Part shown: piece after piece, positions 1-6,636 of the stretch
How positions within the stretch are numbered: position 1 is the stretch's first letter
Layout: each line of letters opens with the position of its first letter
Assembly (NCBI GenBank): GCA_902777605.1
Contig: CACYUI010000020.1
Coordinates: 1 to 32,019, forward strand
Direction of reading: 5' to 3'
Source of the DNA: an uncultured bacterium
GTDB taxonomy: Bacteria > Cyanobacteriota > Vampirovibrionia > Gastranaerophilales > Gastranaerophilaceae
Length of the DNA: 32,019 nt
Notes under the pieces: generated by a model
Database searches by the model: none
Told to the model about the DNA's origin: nothing
The model's input: only the letters and a program-made list of their open reading frames with translations
Position numbers and translations under genes: made by a program

Positions 1-129
1 TACTACGAAAGTGAAAAAGTATTCCAAAGTCAAGAGGCATTTCCTGTTTTAAGTACATATTCTCCAAGTATCAATATAGCAAAGAAAGAAAATGCTCACC
101 AAATACTTGAATATACAATTAAATCTTAA
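1..129 (+). CDS. C-terminal end of an unrecognised protein (partial)
   Basis: Frame 1 is open from the first base to a TAA at 127-129 and gives the last 42 residues of a protein whose start lies outside the window. The visible tail is polar (Lys/Glu/Ser/Gln-rich) and has no recognisable motif. A clear hairpin terminator follows 27 bases downstream, which supports a real gene end here. The family cannot be named from this fragment. Confidence 0.6.
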   Translation, partial: YYESEKVFQSQEAFPVLSTYSPSINIAKKENAHQILEYTIKS

Positions 130-156
130 AACTATTTAAGAAGTAGTATATAAAAG

Positions 157-187
157 ACAGGAAGTGATGATTTTCACTTCCTGTTTT
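157..187. terminator. Bidirectional intrinsic terminator
   Basis: A perfect 11-bp stem (157-167 with 174-184) has a 6-nt loop and is followed by TTTT; A residues precede it, so it can also work on the other strand. It sits between two converging genes, the partial plus-strand gene and the minus-strand gene ending at 194. Confidence 0.8.
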
Positions 188-193
188 GTTAAA

Positions 194-796
194 TTATCCA
201 TAAATTTTATGGTGGAGTTCTATCCAAAAATTACCTTCTTGATTGAAAAAATCTTCTGACTTTCCGCTTTCTCTGTTGAAATCAGCATTAAACTCTTTAT
301 CATAATTTTTTTTGAAAAATGTTGTTTCTCTAAAATTCTTATTTATATCTTCCCAAATCGGTGCAATATTTTCTTTCCACCAACTTTCATATATTGGTGC
401 GTGTTCTTCACCGACAAGCCTGTTAAATTGTTTTTTGTTTTCGGGATCTAATATTCTTCTAAAGATATTTTTTATCGGTGCAATACTATCACTTCTTGCA
501 GGTTCGGTGTCAATAAATGCGGCTTTTGAAGATTCCAATGTTCCTCTTGCATTAGTTAATGTATTTTTTAAATATGCAACATCAGGCACAATTTTTTCTT
601 TTGAGGGGTGTTTTTCAAACGCATCAAAAATTTTGTTTGTAAGTTCCAAATCTTTTGAGGAATTATAATATGGTTTTTCGGCTTTAGTATATCTTGATAA
701 ATAATCCATATAAGTTTGCATATCTTTTGTTTTTATAACAATTTTTGCACCGAAACTTGGCTGATTATTATAAGCATTTATAGATTGCACTTGCAT
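194..796 (-). CDS. Hypothetical protein with N-terminal FGA tag
   Basis: 200 residues, no recognised domain and no signal peptide. It starts with MQVQSINAYNN followed by a PSFGAK motif, nearly the same start as the next minus-strand gene upstream (1044-1322). The start is preceded by AGGGGT 9 nt upstream; the 20 bases from the ribosome site through ATGCAAGT are identical in both genes, which points to duplication of the 5' end. The rest is polar and probably helical, with Phe/Trp-rich patches near the C-terminus. It is the last gene of a likely minus-strand operon (1322 to 194). Function unknown. Proteins with this N-terminal motif recur in this window, so the tag may be a targeting signal (inference). 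Confidence 0.7.
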   Translation of the reverse strand: MQVQSINAYNNQPSFGAKIVIKTKDMQTYMDYLSRYTKAEKPYYNSSKDLELTNKIFDAFEKHPSKEKIVPDVAYLKNTLTNARGTLESSKAAFIDTEPARSDSIAPIKNIFRRILDPENKKQFNRLVGEEHAPIYESWWKENIAPIWEDINKNFRETTFFKKNYDKEFNADFNRESGKSEDFFNQEGNFWIELHHKIYG

Positions 797-816
797 AATT
801 ATTTACCCCTTTACTC

Positions 817-1047
817 TTATTTTTTAATTGCTTTCAAAACCTTTGTCTTTACCGCAGTTGTATCAGGCAAAACAGCTTTTGCTTTATTTGCGATACTATC
901 AACATTTTCAATTAATGGTTTTGTTGTTTCCTGTGTTTTCCTACCAAATTTTGTCGACAAACCAAGTGTAAATTGAAGAACAGCAGCAATGCCGACAATA
1001 GCAACTGCAAATCCAAATCCGAAATCGTTTCTTTTTTTCTCTTTTAT
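817..1047 (-). pseudogene. Membrane-anchor ORF without a start codon; likely 3' half of a frameshifted gene
   Basis: The minus-strand frame from a TAG at 1050-1048 to a TAA at 819-817 encodes about 76 residues with good coding character: a short basic stretch (EKKRND), one hydrophobic helix (FGFGFAVAIVGIAAVLQF, about residues 9-27) and a Lys/Thr-rich amphipathic tail. It has no ATG, GTG or TTG at its beginning. The preceding gene (stop at 1046-1044) runs straight into it in the adjacent frame, so one added base near 1045-1048 would join the two into one tagged protein of ~168 residues with a C-terminal transmembrane anchor. It could instead be expressed by a -1 frameshift or from a rare start such as ATT. 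Gene remnant versus sequencing error cannot be decided here. Confidence 0.5.
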
Positions 1048-1322
1048 CTATCAACACCTCTGCCGATTTCTTTCATTCCTTTATATGCAGATAAATAAAC
1101 CGATTCGCTACTGTGTGGTGTTATTTCAAAGTCAAGTCCTTTTGACTTATAAAAACCTTCTGCCGTTTCACCTTTAAATTTTTGCAAAGGTTCTCTCATG
1201 GCTTTTTTTATTGCCTCTGCAATAGGTTCTTGAACCTTATTGAAATTAATATTTTTCGGCTGAAAAATTGCTCCGAAACTTGTATTTTTATTATTTTGAG
1301 TATTTATTGCTTGTACTTGCAT
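1044..1322 (-). CDS. Hypothetical protein with N-terminal FGA tag (possibly truncated)
   Basis: 92 residues beginning MQVQAINTQNN, then TSFGA, then a basic amphipathic stretch. The ATG is preceded by AGGGGT with the same 5' leader as the gene at 194-796. No domain is recognised. It is the first gene of a minus-strand group and ends in a TAA lying inside a second open frame (817-1047) that codes for a transmembrane helix. The 92-residue form may therefore be the N-terminal half of a broken or frameshifted longer protein. Function unknown. Confidence 0.6.
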   Translation of the reverse strand: MQVQAINTQNNKNTSFGAIFQPKNINFNKVQEPIAEAIKKAMREPLQKFKGETAEGFYKSKGLDFEITPHSSESVYLSAYKGMKEIGRGVDR

Positions 1323-1366
1323 AATTATTTACCCCTGTACTTCTTTAATTTATCCCTTTTGAGTAA

Positions 1367-1372
1367 AGTATA
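1367..1372 (-). promoter_or_regulatory. Candidate -10 element for the FGA-tagged gene group
   Basis: On the minus strand a TATACT hexamer lies 45 bases upstream of the ATG at 1322. No good -35 hexamer is visible at 16-18 bp, so this is a weak call based on the -10 element and its position only. Confidence 0.3.
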
Positions 1373-1432
1373 ACATAAAATATTTAAACTTAATTACAAA
1401 TATACCCACTTGCTCACACTTTCCTCTTCCAA

Positions 1433-1567
1433 AATAATCGTACTATCCGTAAATAATCAAACTTGTGTTACATTCAGTCAGGGAAAAGGTTTGAAACCAA
1501 TAATCATACTATCCGTCCAAAGCTCAAAACAGCAAGCCACTTTTCCAAAAATAATCATACTATCCGT
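1433..1567. repeat. Three direct copies of an 18-bp repeat in a 318-bp intergenic region
   Basis: AATAATCATACTATCCGT occurs at 1499-1516 and 1550-1567, with one mismatch at 1433-1450. Spacing is 66 and 51 bases. Copies 1 and 3 also share CCAAAA just before the repeat. The region 1323-1640 has no convincing gene. The spacers differ in length and the repeat is short and not palindromic, so it is not a typical CRISPR. It could be a set of protein-binding sites or remains of a dispersed repeat. Confidence 0.7.
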
Positions 1568-1640
1568 TAATAATCTATCTGCTCGTTAGGATACACAAAA
1601 CAAAATCTCAAAAATCCAAAAAATTGCAAACAATAAAAAA

Positions 1641-1711
1641 CTCCCGGAGATGGATTCGAACCACCGTTGGAAGAGCCAGAATCTTCAGTCCTGCCGCTAG
1701 ACGATCCGGGA
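1641..1711 (-). tRNA. tRNA-Gln (anticodon CUG)
   Basis: The minus strand folds into a full cloverleaf: acceptor TCCCGGA/TCCGGGA (all seven pairs), D arm starting GTCTAGCGG, anticodon stem GAAGA/TCTTC around the loop TTCTGGC with CTG at positions 34-36, and a T arm with the TTCGAAT loop. U1-A72 and a G73 discriminator are the usual identity features of glutamine tRNA. The CCA is not encoded. A run of T follows the 3' end. Confidence 0.93.
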
Positions 1712-1741
1712 TTGTTTCTACTTGAATATCTTACTTCAAAC

Positions 1742-1777
1742 AAAAAAGACAGGCAATAAACTTTACCTGTCTTTTTT
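1742..1777. terminator. Intrinsic terminator after the secreted-protein gene
   Basis: The stem GACAGG/CCTGTC (1748-1753 with 1766-1771), extended by A-T pairs, is flanked by six A on one side and six T on the other. It lies 15 bases past the stop of the minus-strand gene ending at 1792. Confidence 0.8.
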
Positions 1778-1791
1778 ATAAAATAAATAAC

Positions 1792-2334
1792 TTACTTTTT
1801 CCACCAATGTTTTTTTGTTTTTTTATCTTGAATTACATTAGTATAACCTTCTTCTACATTGTTTTTATATGGATTGTTTCCGTACATATCACCTCTTGTA
1901 GCAGCTACTTCTGTTTTAAGTTTTTTATTAGCTCTTTCAGAAGTTACAGTAATACCATTTGAAGTGTCAACTTTTGAAAGATTTTCTTTGTCAACTTTTG
2001 ATGCTTCTGTATCATTTTGGTATTGTTGTTTCCATACACTTGATGTTGTGAATCTAGAATTCGGGAAAGTGTTTTCATAATTTTTTACAGGGTGTTGGTT
2101 AAAGTTTTCATCATATTTTACATCACCTGTTTCAGAATATAACTTTCTTGTGAGTTCTTGTTCAGCAGCATTTGTATAATTAGAACGGTTGCCGGTATTA
2201 GAAGCGGCATCTCTGCCTAAAAAGTGCATTCTGCCAATATTATCTGTATAAATAGTTGTATCAGCCATAGCAGGAACTGCTGCTGCTGACAATGCAATTA
2301 TTAATCCCAATGAAATAAATGTTTTTTTGTGCAT
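1792..2334 (-). CDS. Secreted protein of unknown function (signal peptide)
   Basis: 180 residues from the ATG at 2334, chosen because AAGGAGG sits just upstream; a longer upstream reading has no ribosome site. Residues 1-24 form a classical Sec signal peptide: MHKK, a hydrophobic core, and an AMA cleavage site before DTT. The mature part is polar, rich in Asn/Thr/Lys/Glu, with a NIGRMHFLGRD segment right after cleavage and a basic C-terminus (KKTKKHWWKK). No enzymatic motif is seen. It follows the Skp-like chaperone gene by 85 bases on the same strand and is probably cotranscribed with it. Likely periplasmic or surface-located; function unknown. Confidence 0.75.
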   Translation of the reverse strand: MHKKTFISLGLIIALSAAAVPAMADTTIYTDNIGRMHFLGRDAASNTGNRSNYTNAAEQELTRKLYSETGDVKYDENFNQHPVKNYENTFPNSRFTTSSVWKQQYQNDTEASKVDKENLSKVDTSNGITVTSERANKKLKTEVAATRGDMYGNNPYKNNVEEGYTNVIQDKKTKKHWWKK

Positions 2335-2419
2335 AATATACGCCTCCTTAGTTTTACTATAACGACATAATATCATAAGGCAATATAAATGTGTATATCA
2401 CTTTTTAAAATATTAAATA

Positions 2420-2851
2420 TTACTTTACATTAATTTCGTTTGTTATATCTTTGCCTCCATATAAAACTACACTTTTTGCAAAAACATAATCATATCCGTC
2501 TTTTTTTGCTTTTTTTGAAATTTCTTCCCTAATATTTTTTTCGATACTTTCTAGTCTGTTGTTGTAATCTCTCTCGAGAGCTTCTTTTTTAGTGTTAAAT
2601 TCTCTTGTATATCTTTCTTCTATTTGTACGATTTTATTCGAATCCTCTTCGTTTGCAATTTCTCCTCTTGCATTTATTATTATCTTGTTAAGTTCATCCA
2701 TTTTTCTTGAATGTTCTTGTTTCAATTGTTTAACTTGGGAAGAGTTACTTACCACTTTCTGTAAATCGACCACAGCAATCGAATCTTCTGCTTGAACATA
2801 AGAACCCGCAAGAAAAAAACTTAAAATCATTACTAAAAAACTTTTTTTCAT
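2420..2851 (-). CDS. Skp/OmpH family periplasmic chaperone
   Basis: 143 residues with an N-terminal signal peptide (MKKSFLVMILSFFLAGS..., cleavage near VQA|ED). The start of the mature part, SIAVVDLQKVVSNSSQVKQL, is the usual opening of the OmpH/Skp family. A long charged coiled coil follows (about residues 40-110), then the short C-terminal strand region. Skp trimers hold unfolded outer-membrane proteins in the periplasm and deliver them to the assembly machinery. The length is close to the family norm (~160). A GAGG ribosome site precedes the ATG. The neighbouring secreted-protein gene on the same strand may be a client or operon partner (inference). Confidence 0.88.
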   Translation of the reverse strand: MKKSFLVMILSFFLAGSYVQAEDSIAVVDLQKVVSNSSQVKQLKQEHSRKMDELNKIIINARGEIANEEDSNKIVQIEERYTREFNTKKEALERDYNNRLESIEKNIREEISKKAKKDGYDYVFAKSVVLYGGKDITNEINVK

Positions 2852-2857
2852 AACTTG

Positions 2858-2891
2858 TATAACCTCATTCTTGTATTACAAAAAGGTTATA
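2858..2891. promoter_or_regulatory. 8-bp inverted repeat in the divergent intergenic region
   Basis: TATAACCT (2858-2865) and AGGTTATA (2884-2891) form a perfect inverted repeat with an 18-nt gap between the divergent Skp-like and DUF378 genes. The left arm overlaps the Skp ribosome site. It could be an operator or an RNA stem in the leader. Evidence is sequence symmetry only. Confidence 0.3.
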
Positions 2892-3003
2892 TATGTTTTT
2901 ATCAAAATTTTACATTAGCAAAATGTTTAATCCGTTACTTAGTCATCAAGGTAGTGAAAAACAAAATAAAAATTTGATAATAAAAAATGAAAGGAGGTAT
3001 AAA

Positions 3004-3228
3004 ATGATGCATATACTCAGAATGGTAGCGTATGCGCTTGTAATTACGGGTGCTATAGTCTGGGGTATTGTAGGTTTCTTCGGCTATAATATTGTATCAG
3101 CAATATTCGGAGATATGTCAATTCTCTCAAGAATAGTCTATGCACTTGTTGGGCTTAGTGCAATTGTGCTTCTCGTAACACGCCCTGAAGAAGCATTTTG
3201 TGACTGTTCTGAAACAACGCGCTACTAA
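3004..3228 (+). CDS. DUF378 family small membrane protein
   Basis: 74 residues with two hydrophobic helices (about residues 6-28 and 38-58). The segment VITGAIVWGIVGFFGYNIV followed by ILSRIVYALVGLSA matches the DUF378 (YuzA-like) pattern of a small two-helix membrane protein of unknown function. The ATG at 3004 follows AAGGAGG at good spacing; a second ATG lies directly after it. The tail carries two Cys (FCDCSE). A GC-rich hairpin follows and ends the transcript. Confidence 0.85.
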   Translation: MMHILRMVAYALVITGAIVWGIVGFFGYNIVSAIFGDMSILSRIVYALVGLSAIVLLVTRPEEAFCDCSETTRY

Positions 3229-3255
3229 AATAAAAATTGAATAAGAATTATTAAA

Positions 3256-3280
3256 GCGGCGGAAACTTTGTTTCCGCCGC
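3256..3280. terminator. GC-rich terminator hairpin between convergent genes
   Basis: A perfect 10-bp stem (3256-3265 with 3271-3280) has a 5-nt loop. On the minus strand it is followed by TTTAATAATT, so it best serves the sigma-factor gene ending at 3286; it may also stop the DUF378 transcript. Confidence 0.7.
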
Positions 3281-3285
3281 CACCT

Positions 3286-4206
3286 CTATTCCTCATCTAA
3301 ATATACCCTATAATCACTAATTTTATCTGTATTTCTAAGTTTTTGTATTGCTATATTCTCAATTTGTCTTATTCTTTCTTTTGAAAAACCCAATGCATTC
3401 CCAATTTGTTCTAAAGTTTTTGGCTCATCGTTTTCTAACCCGAACCTTCTTTTAATAATTTCCTGTTCTCGTTTATCAAGCCTTGATAGTAAATGAATAA
3501 CATCGTGTTCTTTTATCCTTTTTTGTGCATTATTCTCAGGTGAAGAGTAGCTCTTATCCTCAACATAATCCCCGATGCATAAATCGTCTGTAACATATGT
3601 TTCAAGACTAACTGGCTCTGTTTTTATCGCACAACGGATTTCTTCCAACCTTTTAGAATCAAAACCGCAGATTTTTGAAATTGTTTCATCATCTGTATCC
3701 ATAGTTTCATCACACTCTGCAATAGCACATGCCTTTTTGTATTTCCTGATTTTTTCCAGCATATGAACAGGTATTCTAATTGTCCTTGAATGGTTTGAAA
3801 TAGCTCTTATAATAGTCTGTTTTATCCACCAAGTTGCATAAGTTGAAAATTTGAAATTTTTTTTATAATCAAATTTTTCGGCTGCTTTAATTAATCCCAT
3901 CGAACCTTCCTGAACCAAGTCCATAAAAAGGACCCCTTGTCCTATGTATTTTTTTGCAATGCTTACAACAAGCCTTAAATTTGCTTGAACTAGCTCTCTT
4001 TTTGCTTTATTCCTATCTTCTATGCTTCCTTCCTGTATTCTTCTGCCAAGTTCTGTTTCTTCAGTTTTGGTCAACATTTTTTTTCTTCCGATTTCTTTCA
4101 GATACATTTGTAAGATATCGTCGTTATTTACAATTGTGCTAAAAGTTCGTGGTTCATCATTCTCGTTAAATTCTATAATTTCAGCATTATTAAAAGCTCT
4201 TGTCAT
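3286..4206 (-). CDS. RNA polymerase sigma-70 family factor (group 1/2 type)
   Basis: 306 residues from the ATG at 4206, selected for a GGAGG site 7-8 nt upstream. Region 1.2 is at about residues 28-58 ([13 protein letters not shown]...). Region 2 is at about 68-140 and contains [32 protein letters not shown] and [13 protein letters not shown], the core-binding and -10-reading elements. Region 3 follows. Region 4 at about 245-300 holds the helix-turn-helix [20 protein letters not shown]. There is no region 1.1, so it resembles the short primary-like or group 2 sigmas of cyanobacteria. It is clearly not FliA. It directs polymerase to ordinary TTGACA/TATAAT promoters; whether it is the housekeeping factor cannot be told. 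Confidence 0.93.
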   Translation of the reverse strand: MTRAFNNAEIIEFNENDEPRTFSTIVNNDDILQMYLKEIGRKKMLTKTEETELGRRIQEGSIEDRNKAKRELVQANLRLVVSIAKKYIGQGVLFMDLVQEGSMGLIKAAEKFDYKKNFKFSTYATWWIKQTIIRAISNHSRTIRIPVHMLEKIRKYKKACAIAECDETMDTDDETISKICGFDSKRLEEIRCAIKTEPVSLETYVTDDLCIGDYVEDKSYSSPENNAQKRIKEHDVIHLLSRLDKREQEIIKRRFGLENDEPKTLEQIGNALGFSKERIRQIENIAIQKLRNTDKISDYRVYLDEE

Positions 4207-4300
4207 TAAAAATCCTCCAACTCTTCTCAATAAATAAGACGAAAATATTTAGAAAAAGTTCCATAAAAAGTTAAAAATTTTTAAAAGCAATGTTTTTAAC

Positions 4301-4329
4301 TTGTAAAACCTTGAATTAAGTTTTATAAT
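4301..4329 (+). promoter_or_regulatory. Sigma-70 promoter of glgA
   Basis: TTGTAA at 4301-4306 and TATAAT at 4324-4329 with a 17-bp spacer, 28 bases upstream of the glgA ATG. The ribosome site GAAGGAG lies between. Confidence 0.7.
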
Positions 4330-4357
4330 TTAATTCAATAAGAGAAGGAGTTTAGAT

Positions 4358-5797
4358 ATGAAGATATTGTTTGCTGCATCAGAAGTTGCACCGTTTTCTA
4401 AAGCAGGCGGTTTATCTGATGTTGTCGGAAGTTTACCCAAGGCGCTTGAAAAAGATGCAGAAATTGCAATATTTACTCCTCTGCATGGGTGTATTGATTA
4501 TAATAAATGGGGACTTAAAGAGCTTGAAAACTCTGAAATGTGGATAACTTTCGGGTGTTACCCTCAAAAGTTTAAACTCCATATGACAAAACTCCCGAAT
4601 ACCAACATAAATGTATTTTTTATACAAAACGATTGGTATTTCTCCTGTTTTAAAGAAGTCTATCCTCGCTGGCTTGACCCGAGATATGAACACGAAAGAT
4701 ATATTGCATTTTCTCTTGCAACTTTAGAATATGCAAAACAACTTAATTTCAGAGCAGATATTATTCACTCAAATGATTGGCATACTGCCATGATTCCTTT
4801 GTACATCAAGGCAAATTATAAGTTTGATGAATTTTGGAGCAAAACAAAAAATGTGTTTGAAATCCATAATCTCGCATACCAAGGTGTTTGGTTTGAAGAT
4901 ATTTTGGATTTTGCAAATATGAGAAAAGATATTGTGTTTAATGAGTGGGGATGCGAACACTATGGACGCGTAAATTGGATGAAAGGTGCAATAAACTATT
5001 CTGACAGAGTTGTGGCAGTTTCTCCTACTTACGCAAAAGAAATTTTGACAGGTGAATACGGTGAAGGTATGGATTATACCTTAAGGGGACATACTGGAAA
5101 ACTTAGGGGTATTGTAAACGGAATAGATTACGATGTCTTTAACCCAAAAACAGATAAAACACTTGTAAAAAACTATGATATCAAAACTCTTAAGAACAAA
5201 GAAGAAAATAAAAAAGCGATTTTAAAAGAGTTTGGACTAAATTATAATCCTGACAGACCTCTTATAGCACTTATTTCTCGTCTTGTTGACCAAAAAGGAT
5301 TGGATTTGATAAGACAGGTTGAAAATGATTTGACTCACCTTGATGCAGATTTTATTTTCTTAGGAACAGGTGATAAATCGTACGAAAATTTGTTTATATG
5401 GCTTTCTAATAACACTCCTAATATTAGAGCATATGTTGGTTACAGGGGAGATTTGGCAAACAGAATTTATGCAGGCAGCGATTTCTTCTTGATGCCTTCA
5501 AAATTTGAGCCATGCGGTTTATCGCAGCTAATTGCTATGAGATTTGGCTCACTTCCTATCGTCAGAGCAACAGGTGGTCTGGAAGATACTGTAACAGGCT
5601 ATCCTCTTGATAACTCAAACGGGTTCAAATTCTGGGGCTATGACGGTTGGGCAATGAAGGATGCTATTTGGTGTGCTTTGAATGTATATAAAGACAAGTA
5701 CACGCTTAATGCTATGAGAAAATCCGCAATGGAAGCAGATTTTAGCTGGAAGGAAAGTGCTAAGAAGTATCTTGAAATGTATAAAGAACTTGTATAA
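4358..5797 (+). CDS. glgA: Glycogen synthase (ADP-glucose type)
   Basis: 479 residues, the normal length for bacterial GlgA (GT5 family). The N-terminus MKILFAASEVAPFSKAGGLSD contains the ADP-glucose-binding KAGGL loop (residues 16-20). The C-terminal Rossmann half carries SKFEPCGLSQL and the ATGGLEDTV loop, which bind the sugar nucleotide. The enzyme transfers glucose from ADP-glucose to the non-reducing end of an alpha-1,4-glucan in the cytoplasm. A good promoter and ribosome site precede it. No other glycogen gene is adjacent. No strong terminator is seen in the short gap to the convergent XRE gene. Confidence 0.97.
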   Translation: MKILFAASEVAPFSKAGGLSDVVGSLPKALEKDAEIAIFTPLHGCIDYNKWGLKELENSEMWITFGCYPQKFKLHMTKLPNTNINVFFIQNDWYFSCFKEVYPRWLDPRYEHERYIAFSLATLEYAKQLNFRADIIHSNDWHTAMIPLYIKANYKFDEFWSKTKNVFEIHNLAYQGVWFEDILDFANMRKDIVFNEWGCEHYGRVNWMKGAINYSDRVVAVSPTYAKEILTGEYGEGMDYTLRGHTGKLRGIVNGIDYDVFNPKTDKTLVKNYDIKTLKNKEENKKAILKEFGLNYNPDRPLIALISRLVDQKGLDLIRQVENDLTHLDADFIFLGTGDKSYENLFIWLSNNTPNIRAYVGYRGDLANRIYAGSDFFLMPSKFEPCGLSQLIAMRFGSLPIVRATGGLEDTVTGYPLDNSNGFKFWGYDGWAMKDAIWCALNVYKDKYTLNAMRKSAMEADFSWKESAKKYLEMYKELV

Positions 5798-5856
5798 GAG
5801 CTTTTGTCAAGCAGAGCCTGACCTACAATTGACCAATTTGAGCTATTTTATAAATT

Positions 5857-6066
5857 TTATTTTATTAATGTAAATGCCGTAACATTAAAATATTTTGCAA
5901 TTTTTTCGATTTTATCTATTGTTATGTTTACTTTTGCTTTTTCCAGTTTTGATATATAAGAATTATCAAAGCCAAGAGCAAGAGATAGTTCCTCTCTTTT
6001 AAGATTTCTTTGATTTCTCAAATTTTTAATGTTTTCTGCTAAAATTTTTCTTAATTCTTGACTCAT
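5857..6066 (-). CDS. Small XRE-family helix-turn-helix regulator
   Basis: 69 residues that are essentially one Cro/CI-type HTH domain: LAENIKNLRNQRNLKREELS, ALGFDNSYISKLEKAK as the helix-turn-helix, and a closing helix KIEKIAKYFNV. Such single-domain proteins bind palindromic operators as dimers. It is divergent from the acetyltransferase gene with 58 bases between, and that gap holds two short palindromes, so autoregulation and control of the neighbour is plausible (inference). The ligand or partner is unknown. Confidence 0.88.
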   Translation of the reverse strand: MSQELRKILAENIKNLRNQRNLKREELSLALGFDNSYISKLEKAKVNITIDKIEKIAKYFNVTAFTLIK

Positions 6067-6069
6067 ATT

Positions 6070-6115
6070 CCATATTATGGTATTAATTTAATAATTGTTA
6101 CAGGAATGATATTCC
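6070..6115. promoter_or_regulatory. Two palindromes, candidate operators of the XRE regulator
   Basis: CCATATTATGG (6070-6080) and GGAATGATATTCC (6103-6115) are both symmetric and lie in the 58-bp divergent gap between the HTH gene and the acetyltransferase gene. AT-rich promoter-like sequence lies between them. Binding is inferred from symmetry and position. Confidence 0.4.
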
Positions 6116-6124
6116 ATTAATGAG

Positions 6125-6601
6125 ATGATTATGCGCAAAAAAAATTTTTTAAAAAAAATATTTTTAAAATTATTCAACATTTACAAAGCAAATGCACAAA
6201 TAATTGTAGTTATTTTTGGTTTTAAAATAAAATTTGATTATCCTTTATTAAAACACATAGAAGATATGTGTTTCATTCCCAAGTTGGATGAATTATTGGA
6301 TAAAAATACATTTTTCCCACATCCTATCGGTATAGTCATAAACGGAAATGTAAAGTTTGGTAATAACTGCACAATATACCAAAATGTCACAATTGGTGAT
6401 AGTTTGTCGGGTAGTAATGATGACAGATATCCTATCGTAGGCAATAATGTTATTTTTTGTGCAAATTCAGTTGCAGTTGGAAATATAACAATAGGTGATA
6501 ATGTTATTATTGGAGCCGGTGCTGTTGTAGTAAAAAATATACCGTCAAATGTCACAGTAGCAGGAAATCCAGCAAAAATTATAAAAACTCATAAAATTTA
6601 G
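6125..6601 (+). CDS. Hexapeptide-repeat acetyltransferase (CysE/serine acetyltransferase-like)
   Basis: 158 residues; the start may equally be the in-frame ATG at 6131. After a basic, hydrophobic N-terminus the C-terminal ~90 residues form a left-handed beta-helix with hexapeptide repeats (VKFGNNCTIYQNVTIGDS, VGNITIGDNVIIGAGAVV). It ends with the usual family closure NIPSNVTVAGNPAKII. HPIGIVI carries the conserved catalytic His seen in CysE-like acyltransferases. It transfers an acetyl group from acetyl-CoA to a hydroxyl acceptor. It is shorter than true CysE and lacks most of the N-terminal helical domain, so a sugar or cell-surface substrate is as likely as serine. It is divergent from a small regulator that may control it. 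Confidence 0.85.
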   Translation: MIMRKKNFLKKIFLKLFNIYKANAQIIVVIFGFKIKFDYPLLKHIEDMCFIPKLDELLDKNTFFPHPIGIVINGNVKFGNNCTIYQNVTIGDSLSGSNDDRYPIVGNNVIFCANSVAVGNITIGDNVIIGAGAVVVKNIPSNVTVAGNPAKIIKTHKI

Positions 6602-6636
6602 TTGTAAAATTTTTTGTACAATTTTATTTTACAACT
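6600..6636. terminator. AT-rich hairpin between convergent genes (weak terminator)
   Basis: An 11-bp perfect inverted repeat, AGTTGTAAAAT (6600-6610) with ATTTTACAACT (6626-6636), has a 15-nt T-rich loop. It overlaps the last codons of the minus-strand decarboxylase gene. Low GC makes it a weak terminator candidate. Confidence 0.35.

Noticed and set aside
312..668. Plus-strand ORF antisense to the FGA-tagged gene
   Set aside because: A shadow frame with hydrophobic, low-information translation; the minus strand has the ribosome site, the tag and the terminator.
1433..1567. CRISPR array
   Set aside because: The repeat is only 18 bp, not palindromic, with unequal spacers of 48 and 33 bp, only three copies, and no cas genes nearby.
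2893..3003. N-terminal extension of the DUF378 protein
   Set aside because: The extra 37 residues have no coding character; AAGGAGG directly precedes the ATG at 3004.
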